A DNA stretch of 64,000 nucleotides from Cytobacillus oceanisediminis (lineage in GTDB: Bacteria > Bacillota > Bacilli > Bacillales > Cytobacillaceae). Positions 17,712 to 27,013 of the stretch are shown in pieces; position 1 is the stretch's first letter, and each line of letters starts with the position of its first letter. Location of the stretch: NCBI RefSeq assembly GCF_004366035.1, contig NZ_SOEE01000005.1, forward strand, positions 1 to 64,000, in the 5' to 3' direction. Under the pieces are notes generated by a model. It worked only from the letters and a program-made list of their open reading frames with translations, had not been told where the DNA came from and searched no databases. The translations under genes and the position numbers were made by a program.

Positions 17712-18014
17712 AGATGCTCACCTCTTTCTTTAAATTTATCGCTCTTTAAAACCAATTCCCTTTAGAGCGCCTATCAAACCGAAAAAATTTTTCCAGGTTA
17801 AACTTTTTTAAGTTTCGACATGGAATTCAGAAATTTCCCAGGAAAACATTTATTTCAGCAAGAATTTACAACTATGTATAAATTACTTCTCTTCAGGGTG
17901 TTGAAAATTACATGTTCCTATTTACCTAAATAACCCTTCCTTTTAGGTAATATTATAGTCGAAGCTTTCAATCAAAACGTTTGATTGAAATGTACCTGCC
18001 AGATGTTTAAGTGT
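17712..18014. other. Non-coding stretch with a long inverted repeat
   Basis: No ORF with a ribosome site. It holds the 25-bp inverted repeat at 17966-17990 and leads into the hairpin at 18015-18043. Confidence 0.5.
17966..17990. promoter_or_regulatory. Inverted repeat, candidate operator
   Basis: TTTCAATCAAA and TTTGATTGAAA flank ACG, giving 11-bp perfect arms. It shares the ATCAAA...TTTGAT core with the palindrome at 11136-11151. Confidence 0.45.
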
Positions 18015-18043
18015 AAAGCCGCCCTATTAATCGGACGGCTTTT
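18015..18043. terminator. Rho-independent terminator hairpin
   Basis: AAAGCCG...CGGCTTT with a short loop and T run on the plus strand; the A-rich left side also allows minus-strand use after the gene ending at 18052. Confidence 0.7.
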
Positions 18044-18051
18044 TAATTCCC

Positions 18052-18294
18052 CTATGTATTCCTAACCTTCAGGAAATAACCTTTTTCCACACGATTATAG
18101 GCAACGCTGTTAACTAACGTATTGTATTTATATTTAGAGTAATAGATATTTATTTCTTTCAAATCTCTATGTATCGTTTTTTCACTTACTTTAAAGCGTT
18201 CTGCTGCTTCTTTCTTTCTTATTATTTCCCCATTATTCAACATTTCAAATAGAGACAAAACACGTATCGTTTTTTTGAGTGCTTCTTCAATCAC
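18052..18294 (-). CDS. Small DeoR-type helix-turn-helix protein
   Basis: An 80-aa protein with an HTH near residues 28-55 (KKEAAERFKVSEKTIHRDLKE), the pattern of DeoR/HTH_11 regulators, but without their sensor domain. The GTG at 18294 has GGAGGGAG eight bases upstream; the ATG at 18312 has no site and itself contains the ribosome signal. It may be a stand-alone DNA-binding protein or the stub of a larger regulator. Targets unknown. Confidence 0.6.
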   Translation of the reverse strand: MIEEALKKTIRVLSLFEMLNNGEIIRKKEAAERFKVSEKTIHRDLKEINIYYSKYKYNTLVNSVAYNRVEKGYFLKVRNT

Positions 18295-18410
18295 CTCTTT
18301 TACTCCCTCCATCTAATATATTTAGGGAAATAATAACATGTTTTTAGTTCTTTTATCATATAATTAATCTTTTATTATCTTAACTATGTGTAAATTCTTT
18401 CAATTTAAAC

Positions 18411-18438
18411 AAAAAAAAAGCTTAGCAAAGCCAAGCTA
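18411..18438 (-). terminator. Terminator of the SLH/BIG2 gene
   Basis: On the minus strand AGCTTGGC and GCTAAGCT form a stem followed by nine T. It lies ~85 nt after the stop at 18523. Confidence 0.65.
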
Positions 18439-18522
18439 TCTTTAATCCTTCCTGTATAGATTTTTCCTTCTTTTATAAAAACTTTTAATAAGAAGGGACA
18501 CCTCACGGTCATTGACCATTTT

Positions 18523-20613
18523 TTATTTTAGTTTAGAAATATACTCGAACATTTCTCCACCTTCACTGATCGTATACTTTACGTAATTATCACTGGTTGT
18601 CCATAAACCTAACCTGAACGAAATACTAATACCAAAGCTTCCATTAGGCTGGATTTGTGTCTCTATTCCTTCACTTTCAAAATCCGTTTTAGTAAACCTG
18701 CTGCGCAATGAGGTATCTTCAAATACTTCCACTTTTTCAACCGTCACTGTTTTATTGTACTTGTTGTAAAAAGAAGTACTGATGCCCTTTATTTCATTGT
18801 TAATTGTTACGTTTGCATATGTGTTAAACTGCAGAATTGGCTTATCGCTAACTGTAATGACAGACATCGCTTTTTTCCCATCTTCCGTCTGAACTGTAAT
18901 TTGTGCAGTACCTTCACCGACGGCAGTTACAGTTCCATCATTAGCAACAGTTGCAATAGACAGATTGCTGGATGTCCATGTAACCGGAATCTCTGTTGGC
19001 TGTTCAGGAGTAATGGTCGCTGATAACTTAACTGTCTCTCCTGTTTTAAGAATATAGCCGGAGTTATTTAAAATAATTCGGCCATTGATTAAGTAATCCA
19101 TTCTGCTTTCAGCACTTTTAAGCTTCGCTAAACCTTGGATTTCAGCATCTTCTTTAATAGAGAATACCTTATTAACAAGAGCTCGAGCATGCTCAACATC
19201 CTCTTTATCTTCTATTGATACTTTCTCAGGAAGAGCTGCAATGGCTGCCACTGCATTTTGAATGGCAGGTGTAAGGGCATCATAACTGACGACTGCTGTA
19301 TAGGAAAAATCCTTATAAGTAAAGGTAATTTCATTTTCACCATGGTTAAGCACCATTTCAAGGTCTATTTCAGCTGTACTGCCATCATCAAATGTCACGG
19401 AAATGGTATCTTCATCAACAGCCTTTATGTCTTCAATTTTAGGAGGCAATGCTTCAATGATTACTGTTTTTGAAACAGCCCTTGATGCCTTTCCTTTTCG
19501 GTATGCAATCACACTGAAAGTATGCTCCCCTGGCTGTAATGGCTGGAAAGTCAGTGTATATGTACCGTCTTGATTCAGCTTAGCTTCAGTCTTAGCATTT
19601 TGATTAAGGGATATCTTTACAGCATCTGCATTCACTGTTTTTCCCGTTACAACAACTGAGTTATCCTCACGAATGTCTGCCTGAACTTCTTTAACTTCAG
19701 CAACGAGTTCAACGATATCTACAGAATCCTCCAGCTGAACTTTTCCTTTATCATCAAGGAAGAAAATTTTATATTTACCCGGCGCCAACTCATCAGTGGT
19801 AAGTGTAAATTCACCATTTAGTGCAGGTGCTTCTAAAACGATTTTTTCTTGCTCAGGCTTAGTTGTATTTGAAAGAGTAATCTTGACTGTCTTAATGCCT
19901 GTTACTTTCCCGTGGAAGGTCAACGTATTGTCTTTATTAATAACCCTGCTCATTTCTATGATTCGTGATGGCTTCTCAAGTGTATCTCCAACCGCCCAAT
20001 CAGTTTCCGTTAATAGCTTGGCAAAGTCCACTCGCCGAACGTTGTTATCTGGAGAAAATGTGGTTAAAGTGGTTCCATTAATCAGTTTATTTTTATAGAG
20101 TGTCTTAACGTAATTTTCATACCAGGCACCTTTTTTTAGATCTGTAAATGGCACGCTCGCTTTAGGGTCAATTTTCAAGCTATAAGCATCCACTACCAAT
20201 TTAGCAAACTGAGCACGTGTTAGCTTATCATTAGGGGCAAATTCAGTAGAACTCACTCCTTTAATTAAACCTTCTGAGTAAAGGGCATTAATATACTTTG
20301 TATACCAGACATTATCTTTAACATCTTTAAAAGGCGTTTTCGGTGCACTTTCAGCATCCAGCTTAATAATATTAACAATCATTTTGGCAGCTTCCGCACG
20401 GGTTACATGGCCACCTGGATCAAAAGTGCCATCTGGCCTGCCCTCAATGATGCCTCCTTCATATAAAGCATCCACATACTGTGAACCTGTATCCACATCT
20501 GAAAAGTGAATGGATTTAGCAAATCCGGCTGCTGGAGCAAATGAACCAGAAACTAGCGCCACAGATAAAGCCGCTGATAAAAGCTTTTTCCGAATCTTTG
20601 GCCGATAAGTCAT
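18523..20613 (-). CDS. SLH-domain surface protein with Ig-like (BIG2) domain
   Basis: This 696-aa protein has a signal peptide (~1-32), three N-terminal SLH modules (~33-205; FSDVDT..., FKDVKDN..., FTDLKKG..., each with an RAEAAK/RAQFAK-type helix), two or more beta-sandwich repeats (~215-390) and a BIG2 domain (~520-605; ETVKLSATITP, VTWTSSN, GTAQITV). SLH modules bind pyruvylated secondary wall polymer, so it is surface-displayed without a sortase. ATG is preceded by AAAAGGGAG. It stands alone. Function beyond wall binding is unknown. Confidence 0.88.
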   Translation of the reverse strand: MTYRPKIRKKLLSAALSVALVSGSFAPAAGFAKSIHFSDVDTGSQYVDALYEGGIIEGRPDGTFDPGGHVTRAEAAKMIVNIIKLDAESAPKTPFKDVKDNVWYTKYINALYSEGLIKGVSSTEFAPNDKLTRAQFAKLVVDAYSLKIDPKASVPFTDLKKGAWYENYVKTLYKNKLINGTTLTTFSPDNNVRRVDFAKLLTETDWAVGDTLEKPSRIIEMSRVINKDNTLTFHGKVTGIKTVKITLSNTTKPEQEKIVLEAPALNGEFTLTTDELAPGKYKIFFLDDKGKVQLEDSVDIVELVAEVKEVQADIREDNSVVVTGKTVNADAVKISLNQNAKTEAKLNQDGTYTLTFQPLQPGEHTFSVIAYRKGKASRAVSKTVIIEALPPKIEDIKAVDEDTISVTFDDGSTAEIDLEMVLNHGENEITFTYKDFSYTAVVSYDALTPAIQNAVAAIAALPEKVSIEDKEDVEHARALVNKVFSIKEDAEIQGLAKLKSAESRMDYLINGRIILNNSGYILKTGETVKLSATITPEQPTEIPVTWTSSNLSIATVANDGTVTAVGEGTAQITVQTEDGKKAMSVITVSDKPILQFNTYANVTINNEIKGISTSFYNKYNKTVTVEKVEVFEDTSLRSRFTKTDFESEGIETQIQPNGSFGISISFRLGLWTTSDNYVKYTISEGGEMFEYISKLK

Positions 20614-21135
20614 TTTATAAATTCTCCCTTTTTTATTGCCCTCTGATCACTATTTTCTCTCTATAAAAATATGTATAAAAGGATCAAAAAGCTTATAGTT
20701 TTTAGGAATAGTCCCTTAATAAGTTTAATAGCAAGCAGAAATTTTCACAATACTAAATATTTATTAATTGGCAGTTAAAGTTATTTGAGTGATTCTTTTT
20801 ATCTATAAAAACACTTCTGATTAATGTGGTACAACCAGGTAGGGATGATCACAATTTTTAAAAGATACACCTAGGCTATTGAAAAACATTAAAAATCCTT
20901 GCTGTAAATTTGCAAGGTTCAATTTCATCAATTATATTGTAGAATTGTAAATGCGTATTCGGGTTTAGACACCATTTTAAAGCACCTTTCTGATATACCC
21001 TTATCATCGGATTAGAGAAGCTCTTATACTTTTTCTGGTTTGAATATATAATTCCAAGGTTAAAAACTTTTTGAAATATTAGACCCATCTAAATAGAAAG
21101 ATAGTTAAAAATAAACCTTTTGGGGGTACTACTAT
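20614..21135. other. Gene-poor stretch, decayed DNA
   Basis: No convincing gene. A 70-codon minus-strand frame at 20876-21088 lacks a ribosome site. A segment near 20895-20930 resembles one near 22315-22350 (both contain TGCTG(T/C)AAATT and AAGGTTC), which suggests copies of one old element or fragment. Confidence 0.4.
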
Positions 21136-21540
21136 TTGAAAAAATTATTTTTTTGATGGTTTTCATAATATCCACTTCTTCAAAACTTATTGCTTGTCAA
21201 TCGAAAGAAAACTACTGAAACCTCTGCTAAATCAAAAAATAATATCAATCAACAATGATTTTAAAAGCATTAGTATTTCAAAAACAAAAGGTTCCAATGA
21301 AATCACCTTTGATGACAAAAAAACCTTAAAAGCCTTTCAGGACATCTTTTCAAATGCTATAAGAGAACCTGGTATAGTTGATATAGCTGAACCTGAATTT
21401 AATTGGATGTCGTTTAGATAAGAATGTTCAACAAAGTTATATCTATGGATAGGCGAAAAAGGACAAAGAAGCCATTTATTAAAACAGAAGATACAAATAC
21501 TATCTATACAGTTCAAATGATATGATAAATTGATTGAATT
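21136..21540 (+). pseudogene. Decayed small lipoprotein gene
   Basis: From TTG 21136 (GGGGG-type site ahead) a lipoprotein signal is readable if one T is added to the T run near 21150: it ends SSKLIACQSKE with a lipobox cysteine. The body is then split across frames: ISINNDFKSISISKTKGSN through DIAEPEFNW (21194-21421), then LYLWIGEKGQ, then TEDTNTIYTVQ in further frames. At least three frameshifts are needed, so it is non-functional. The pattern matches a family of small Bacillus lipoproteins of unknown function. Confidence 0.6.
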
Positions 21541-21557
21541 AGTAGAATTCGATTTAA

Positions 21558-21584
21558 TTAAGACTTTGCACGAGGTCTTTTTTA
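21558..21584 (+). terminator. Terminator after decayed lipoprotein gene
   Basis: AAGAC pairs with GTCTT, followed by six T. Confidence 0.5.
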
Positions 21585-21819
21585 TGCACTTCTTAGCATT
21601 TCAACAGTAGTGTTACTGGACTTTTGACAGGCTGGTGCCTCCAATGAAGAAGAACGGTACAATCATCAGCCATTGATTAAACATGGACATACTTTTAATT
21701 GTTATAGCGTAGACGAAAAGTGGCAGGATGAACAACCATTTCAGATCTATATTTTGGTACAGGTGTATGGAGATGCACGTGGGGGTCCAGCAACATTAAT
21801 AACACCAATTTTTTTGTAT

Positions 21820-22205
21820 CTAAGCCTCATATATCTCAATCGGCAGCCCATCTGGATCTTTAAAAAATGTGAACCTTTTATTTGTATAAGGGTCAATTTG
21901 TACCGGTTCTGCTTTTATATCTCTTGCCAGAAGATATGTAGTCCATTCCTCAATATCCTCAACCTCAAAAGCTAGTGGCGGAGGCCCACTGCTTCAGGAT
22001 AACTTTGGCGTTCCGGAGGATTAGGAAATGAAAATAGCTCTACCTGATAAGAACCATTAACTCCAAGGTCCAATTTATACGATTGCCGCTCTTTCCGATA
22101 GACTTCACGTAATACTTGTAACCCAAGGATATCTACATAAAATAACCTGGACTTTTTATAATCACTACAGATAATAGCTATGTGATGAACACGATTAAGT
22201 TTCAT
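21820..22205 (-). pseudogene. VOC/glyoxalase-family gene with a one-base frameshift
   Basis: From ATG 22205 the frame gives the glyoxalase-fold start VHHIAIICSDYKKSRLFY and VYRKERQSYKLDL, and stops at 21972 after GLRH. The next frame continues at once with LAFEVEDIEEW, FKDPDGLPIEIYE and a stop at 21820. Restoring one base at about 21978 (CAC-CTA) rejoins GLRHLAFEV, the normal family pattern. The intact protein would be ~128 aa, a VOC metalloenzyme of unknown substrate. Confidence 0.75.
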
Positions 22206-22540
22206 ATAGACCTACTAATATAAAAGATTTTCCAGTTCTAGAAGGAAAGGACTTAAATCTATTCTTTATCTAGACTCGATGCTTTCCCTAAAAACGTCCT
22301 TTTGTGAAAAATAAAAACCATGCTGCAAATTAGTAAGGTTCTATATTAATCAACAACCTTGGTTTATTCTATGGTAAGCAGGTCTTTTTAATTTTGCCAT
22401 TAGTTATAATTGGAAATGGATCACTCCTTTTCACTTCCAGTTGGCCGCTAAACTCAGTAATCTTTCCTTTTCGGGATTGGCTGGATCTGCAGATTCAATA
22501 TTTTCGACTGCAGGAGCACTAGAATTTAGGCTGTTAAAGC
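22206..22540. other. Decayed 5' region of the SGNH hydrolase gene
   Basis: The region contains stops in the frame of the following ORF and only short readable pieces. It probably once encoded the signal/anchor and linker of the hydrolase at 22541. Confidence 0.4.
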
Positions 22541-23128
22541 GTGGAACTGTTATTCAATAAAGCTCTGGATGAACAACGTGCTTATACCATTACCATACTT
22601 GGATCTAACTCACTTGGGGAGGGGTCTGATTCCTGGCCAGAACTTTTAAAGGCAGAGCTCCAGTCTGCGTACGGGAAAGACCTTATTAAAACTAAATCTC
22701 TCTCCTACGATATGACATCAAGTCAATTTGTTAATCAAAATATGGGAGATCTTCTCAAAAACCCTGGCGATTTGATTCTCTTTGAACCTTTCACCTTGAA
22801 TGACAATAGGGAAGTAGAAACAAAAGACGGTCTGGAAAACATCGCTTTTGTTATGGGTGAAGTGAAAAGCAAACATCCAGACAGCACGTTTATCCTGCAG
22901 CCCCCTCATCCGCTATACGATTCGATTTACTATCCGACAGATGTGGAAGAGCTGAAGGAATATAGTGAAGAAAACTCAATTCCTTATCTGGATCACTGGG
23001 CTGCCTGGCCGGAGCTGGATGATCCTGAAATGAAAGAGTTTCTAGCCCCCGACAACAGCCAGCCAACCAAAAAAGGCCACCGTGTATGGGCGGACTTCTT
23101 AATCGATTATTTTATTCATGGAGAGTAG
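22541..23128 (+). pseudogene. SGNH/GDSL-type hydrolase, N-terminally truncated
   Basis: The 195-residue frame starts at a GTG without a clear ribosome site and begins directly at the catalytic block (ILGSNSLGEG, residues ~18-27). It continues with FEPFTLNDN (oxyanion Asn region), ILQPPHP and LDHWAAWP, and ends at KKGHRVWADFLIDYF with the catalytic His. Family members carry an N-terminal membrane anchor and linker that are missing here, and upstream DNA has stops in frame. Probably an inactive or unexported remnant, although the hydrolase core is intact. Confidence 0.6.
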
Positions 23129-23134
23129 TCATCC

Positions 23135-23164
23135 AGACTAAGCCGCTTCGAACCGGCTTAGTCT
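23135..23164. terminator. Bidirectional terminator between convergent genes
   Basis: AGACTAAGCCG pairs perfectly with CGGCTTAGTCT; it lies between the plus-strand hydrolase and the minus-strand glycosidase and overlaps the latter's stop codon. Confidence 0.8.
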
Positions 23165-24899
23165 AATTGGTAATTTGAATATGCAAATCTCCATCTATTA
23201 ATTTATTCTCCACTTCAAAAGCGGTTAATATTTCTCCAAGGGGAAGTCCCTTTATCTCTCTTTTTTCAAAAAAGGCTGCTTTATCAATCTTCAAATTCTC
23301 CTGGTTCACTTCTATGCTTTTGCCATTATAGGTTACTTTCATTGATTTTCCTCTATCCTCTTTAACATCCATGTTTAAATAATCCCGTACAAACTTATAA
23401 TCAACATATAGCTCTCCGTCACAGTAAAAAAAGAAGTCTCTGTACGAATAAACCTCGCTCTCAGCTGGTTTTACCTCTATTTTTGATAGATACTGATCCG
23501 CTTTCACATTGGCTGCATATGCATTCAGGATGCTTTTTTTCTCCGTAATGGCGTAATTATTGATTTTCCTGCCTTCCGGTGCATTCACGAGATTATTCAC
23601 ATCAAAATAGTAAACAAATTTAACCCGGGGATATAGTTCAGGAAGATATTTATACATTCGGGTTATCTTTTCAACTGCGAAATTATCATGGTGCTTCCCG
23701 TCTGTCACAGTGTAATTAGTTGCCCCATATTCTCCTATGACAATGGGCTTTTTATGGCTATAGGTATTATAGACGTAGTCCAATAAACGCAGCGGGTCTT
23801 CAAAATCCGACTTTTCTTCGATTTTATCATTGTGATAGAAGACGTTATAAATATTGACGCCAACATAGTCGACATATTCATCACCCGGATAGAAATCATC
23901 GATCGCTGCTTCGGGCATGGTAAAGACATTCCAGAGCATCATGACGTTAGGGGCTTCTTTCTCCATCACATCATGGACCAATTTCCATTTCTCGATGTAT
24001 TGCTCGGAATGACCGGAATAAAAGGTCCAGGTTCCATTCATTTCACTGGCATAGCGCAAAAGGATCGGAACGTTTAATTCACCGGCATCCTTTGCGAACT
24101 GTCTTAAATACTCATCATCCTTTACTTCATCCAGGCCGTTATTCGGCTCCCATGCTACCTGAGGGAACCCGCCTGCTGCTATGACCTCTTCAGCCCAGTC
24201 CTTGGGGAACGGTTTACCATAACCGACATATTTGAAATAAGAGGCATGTGTCTTCCCTGTAAGCTTGTTGAATGTATTCATGCTAGCATCGATGAATTCA
24301 TCCTGCAAAACATACCCGCCCGGGTAAATGCCGCTTCTCGGTTCGTATTTTTCGGCTGGCACATTGTCCTTATGTACATAAATCGTTAAACCCAATTCCT
24401 GATCCTGAGGCTTTTTGGCCTGCTCCTCCGGACTCTTAATGGAGACAGTGTTCGTTTGTTTATCATAAAAGAAGCCGATTTGAAATCCCAACCTCTCGAC
24501 AGACACATCGGGGATATAGATAGTGTCATTTATCCTTTCATATCCACACAGCTCATCCTTAGTCTGACTGCACTTTTGAATAAATCCATTGTCATATATC
24601 AGCCTTTTATCTTTATATCGAATGGTAAGCTGATTCTCTTTTTTCGCTGTTTTTAATGATGTGATGGCTTCTAAATCAGGCAGGGAAATATAGAGGGTGT
24701 TGTTTTTTTCACCAATAGGATGAAGTAACTTATAATGATTGCCGTCATATACGACATTGTCAGAAAATCCGCCTTTGAGCTCTTCGCTATTTTGTTTGAT
24801 TCTACTCAAAATTTCTGCAGGCTCTATAATCACGATTCCAAATAAGATAATGATGAAAAATGCGGTCACAACCGAGAGTACTAGCTTTCGTTTTGACAT
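23163..24899 (-). CDS. Membrane-anchored GH26-like glycoside hydrolase with copper-amine-oxidase-like domains
   Basis: This 578-aa protein has an N-terminal membrane anchor (~7-27), a copper-amine-oxidase N-like beta domain (~60-155), a glycosidase domain (~175-455) and a second short beta domain (~480-575). The glycosidase shows YASEMNGTW (acid/base Glu, ~283-291), VMMLWNVF and VIGEYGAT (nucleophile Glu, ~388), the clan A pattern of GH26 mannanase-type enzymes. It would act outside the cell on a beta-glycan. ATG follows AGAAGGGA at normal spacing. It stands alone between surface-protein genes; substrate not determinable. Confidence 0.8.
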   Translation of the reverse strand: MSKRKLVLSVVTAFFIIILFGIVIIEPAEILSRIKQNSEELKGGFSDNVVYDGNHYKLLHPIGEKNNTLYISLPDLEAITSLKTAKKENQLTIRYKDKRLIYDNGFIQKCSQTKDELCGYERINDTIYIPDVSVERLGFQIGFFYDKQTNTVSIKSPEEQAKKPQDQELGLTIYVHKDNVPAEKYEPRSGIYPGGYVLQDEFIDASMNTFNKLTGKTHASYFKYVGYGKPFPKDWAEEVIAAGGFPQVAWEPNNGLDEVKDDEYLRQFAKDAGELNVPILLRYASEMNGTWTFYSGHSEQYIEKWKLVHDVMEKEAPNVMMLWNVFTMPEAAIDDFYPGDEYVDYVGVNIYNVFYHNDKIEEKSDFEDPLRLLDYVYNTYSHKKPIVIGEYGATNYTVTDGKHHDNFAVEKITRMYKYLPELYPRVKFVYYFDVNNLVNAPEGRKINNYAITEKKSILNAYAANVKADQYLSKIEVKPAESEVYSYRDFFFYCDGELYVDYKFVRDYLNMDVKEDRGKSMKVTYNGKSIEVNQENLKIDKAAFFEKREIKGLPLGEILTAFEVENKLIDGDLHIQITN

Positions 24900-25104
24900 C
24901 CTTTAAAATCCCTTCTTTACAAGTAATTGATCAAAAGGCTTACGGGCATTTTACTTACCCTCATTCTAACAATAGGCCTGATGAACCGCTGTAAAGATTC
25001 TGTTAATTTATAGCAAATGTTTGTAAATAGGATATATCATTGATAGTGTCTTTATTCATGACTGCAGAACTGCCAAATGGGGAAGGCCGCATTACAAAGC
25101 ACGC

Positions 25105-25134
25105 AAAAAAGAGAAAAGGCTTCAGCCTTTCCCC
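25105..25134 (-). terminator. Terminator after the second class D sortase
   Basis: AAAGGCT and AGCCTTT pair across a two-base loop, followed on the minus strand by a T-rich run. Confidence 0.6.
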
Positions 25135-25141
25135 TTATCCT

Positions 25142-25792
25142 TTACTTTTTAGATACAAGATGAGCCACCAAAATGTATCTCTGTGGTGCATCCCCGATAA
25201 AATCAAATGGGTAGCAGGTTGTAACGGTCAGCATGGCACGAGGCTTAGGGACAATGACCGTCCTGTCGTCCGCGTCCACAATCCGCACCTTATTTACCCG
25301 GTACTCAAAGGTGCCGGCCTTTGTCGTTACTTCCAGCATATCTCCTTCTCCAACTTCACCTAATCTTCTGAAGACCGTATCCCGGTGACCGGATAGGACA
25401 GAGTTATCTTTTTCGCCTGGCATGACACTGCCGGCATAATGCCCTACCCCTTTTTCCAGCTCATCTTCATCGGTTCCGTGAATGATCGGCAGAACAGACT
25501 TGATTTTGGGAATATACAATTCTCCGATTTCCTCGCCGATTCCCGGCTTTTCCTGGTATAAAACCTTCTCTTCTTCTTTCTCGATGCTGCCTGCTGCAGT
25601 GATTTCTTTCTTTAGATTTATTTCTCTTTCAGGCGCATTCATCTTGTAGGAGATATACCCTTTTCCCACTTTATAGGCGCTTGTCGTGGTAAACCAAAGT
25701 CCCAGCGCAATTAAGCTCAAGCTGAAGAAAAGAAGAAGCAGCCGCTTTCTGTGGCTGACTTCTCTTCTCTTTCGGCTACTCCGTTGCCTCAT
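25142..25792 (-). CDS. Class D sortase, second copy
   Basis: A 216-aa class D sortase with an N-terminal basic stretch and membrane anchor (~18-38). Catalytic residues visible: SGHRDT (His ~136), TTCYPF (Cys ~193), APQRY (Arg ~205). It follows its LPNTA substrate gene by one base and is translated from an ATG with AAGGA inside the end of that gene, so the two are co-expressed. Its core is similar to the sortase at 16223, but it is paired with a different substrate. Confidence 0.93.
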   Translation of the reverse strand: MRQRSSRKRREVSHRKRLLLLFFSLSLIALGLWFTTTSAYKVGKGYISYKMNAPEREINLKKEITAAGSIEKEEEKVLYQEKPGIGEEIGELYIPKIKSVLPIIHGTDEDELEKGVGHYAGSVMPGEKDNSVLSGHRDTVFRRLGEVGEGDMLEVTTKAGTFEYRVNKVRIVDADDRTVIVPKPRAMLTVTTCYPFDFIGDAPQRYILVAHLVSKK

Positions 25793-25793
25793 A

Positions 25794-26831
25794 TTATCTG
25801 GTCCTTACTCTTCGGAATAATGTCGTTCCGATCACAATGGCAAGGAATCCAAGAACACCGTATATAAGATTGTTTGAAGCTGTATTTGGCAGCTCTCCGC
25901 CTTTTACTGTTTTCTTTTCAGCAGAAGGTTTTTTCACCTTTTCCGCCGCATTTGTTATATCCTTGCCTGTTTCTTTAACCAAGTCTGAATCAAACATTTC
26001 ACCTGTGATGATAAGATCTGCCAGAAAATCGCCCGCTAGATTATAGATGCTGACTTTCAGTTTGGCATTGATCAATTCTTCCATATTCATCAGTTCAAAC
26101 AGAGTCAGGTTCTTCTCTGTATCTTTTGTGATGAGGGTATACTGAGCTTTCACCTGATAGATTGAAAGCAGTTCATCAAAAATGGACAGCAATTCCTCAA
26201 CCTGAGCTGAAGTCAGATCATCTGTCACATCGAACTCTCCAATGGCCATCATCCGATAAGATAAGTCCTCCAGCCGCTGCATAGTCTCAGCACTTAAAAG
26301 GTCATCCTCTATAGAAAGGAGATGATTCTTCAATCTCCCAATCTCGTCATCTGTTAAATCAAATTCAGCCTTAAAAACTTCTAGAAGTTCCAGAATCATT
26401 TCTTCATCTACCAGCTCTTCTTCATCCGCTGTATAAAAAAATACGCTCTCGTCAAGGTCACCAACGAAAATGTAATCCTCTAATTCCTCACCAAATTCCG
26501 CAAGCAGGCTTCTTAAAGATTCTTCATTCAATTCATATTCATCATAGATAAATTGAATGTTGCTTAAATCGGCTTTGATGACTTCACCAAGGCTGTCACT
26601 TAATTCTTGTACAGTACTATAATCTTCAAGTGTTTCGTCATACAAGGAAAGAACCATTTCAATATCTTCCTCCGTGACATCAAAACCTCTGATAAAGCTA
26701 ATGTCATTTAAGTACTGCTGGAATTCTTCCTCAAATTCCGGACTTTGAGCTGACGCGGCAGGGATAAATAAACTGAAAATTAAGACAAAGACAGTTAAGA
26801 TTACGCCTAATTTCCTCATGATCTTCCTCAT
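25794..26831 (-). CDS. Processed acidic surface protein with LPNTA sorting signal
   Basis: A 345-aa secreted protein with a signal peptide (~1-28), a strongly acidic helical body rich in Asp, Glu and Leu with spaced (F/Y)(D/E)VT(D/E)(E/D) patterns, and a C terminus with KKTVKGGELPNTA, a membrane helix and RRVRTR. Family knowledge: acidic LPXTA proteins of this kind sit beside a dedicated class D sortase in Bacillaceae. Two starts are possible, 26831 and 26819; neither has an ideal ribosome site. Function after wall attachment is unknown. Confidence 0.88.
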   Translation of the reverse strand: MRKIMRKLGVILTVFVLIFSLFIPAASAQSPEFEEEFQQYLNDISFIRGFDVTEEDIEMVLSLYDETLEDYSTVQELSDSLGEVIKADLSNIQFIYDEYELNEESLRSLLAEFGEELEDYIFVGDLDESVFFYTADEEELVDEEMILELLEVFKAEFDLTDDEIGRLKNHLLSIEDDLLSAETMQRLEDLSYRMMAIGEFDVTDDLTSAQVEELLSIFDELLSIYQVKAQYTLITKDTEKNLTLFELMNMEELINAKLKVSIYNLAGDFLADLIITGEMFDSDLVKETGKDITNAAEKVKKPSAEKKTVKGGELPNTASNNLIYGVLGFLAIVIGTTLFRRVRTR

Positions 26832-26913
26832 TTCACCATTTTTTTAATACTTCTCTATTATATTTCCTGTTCCTATTTTTTACAATATACAAAATGAGAG
26901 ATTAATAGACAAA

Positions 26914-26943
26914 TAAAAAAGAGAAGCAGTTGACTGCCTCCCC
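26914..26943 (-). terminator. Terminator of the bacteriocin exporter operon
   Basis: On the minus strand GGAGGCAGT and ACTGCTTCTC pair, followed by six T, 70 nt after the permease stop. Confidence 0.75.
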
Positions 26944-27013
26944 TAGTTTAAATCCTCTATCTTCCCTTGTTCTTTCCACAACAACCTTTGGACCCGTTTT
27001 CTTGATAGCCACC

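Noticed and set aside
21673..21975. Plus-strand 100-codon frame
   Set aside because: Its second half is antisense to the VOC gene; the first part has no recognised domain or ribosome site. It may include a remnant but cannot be supported.
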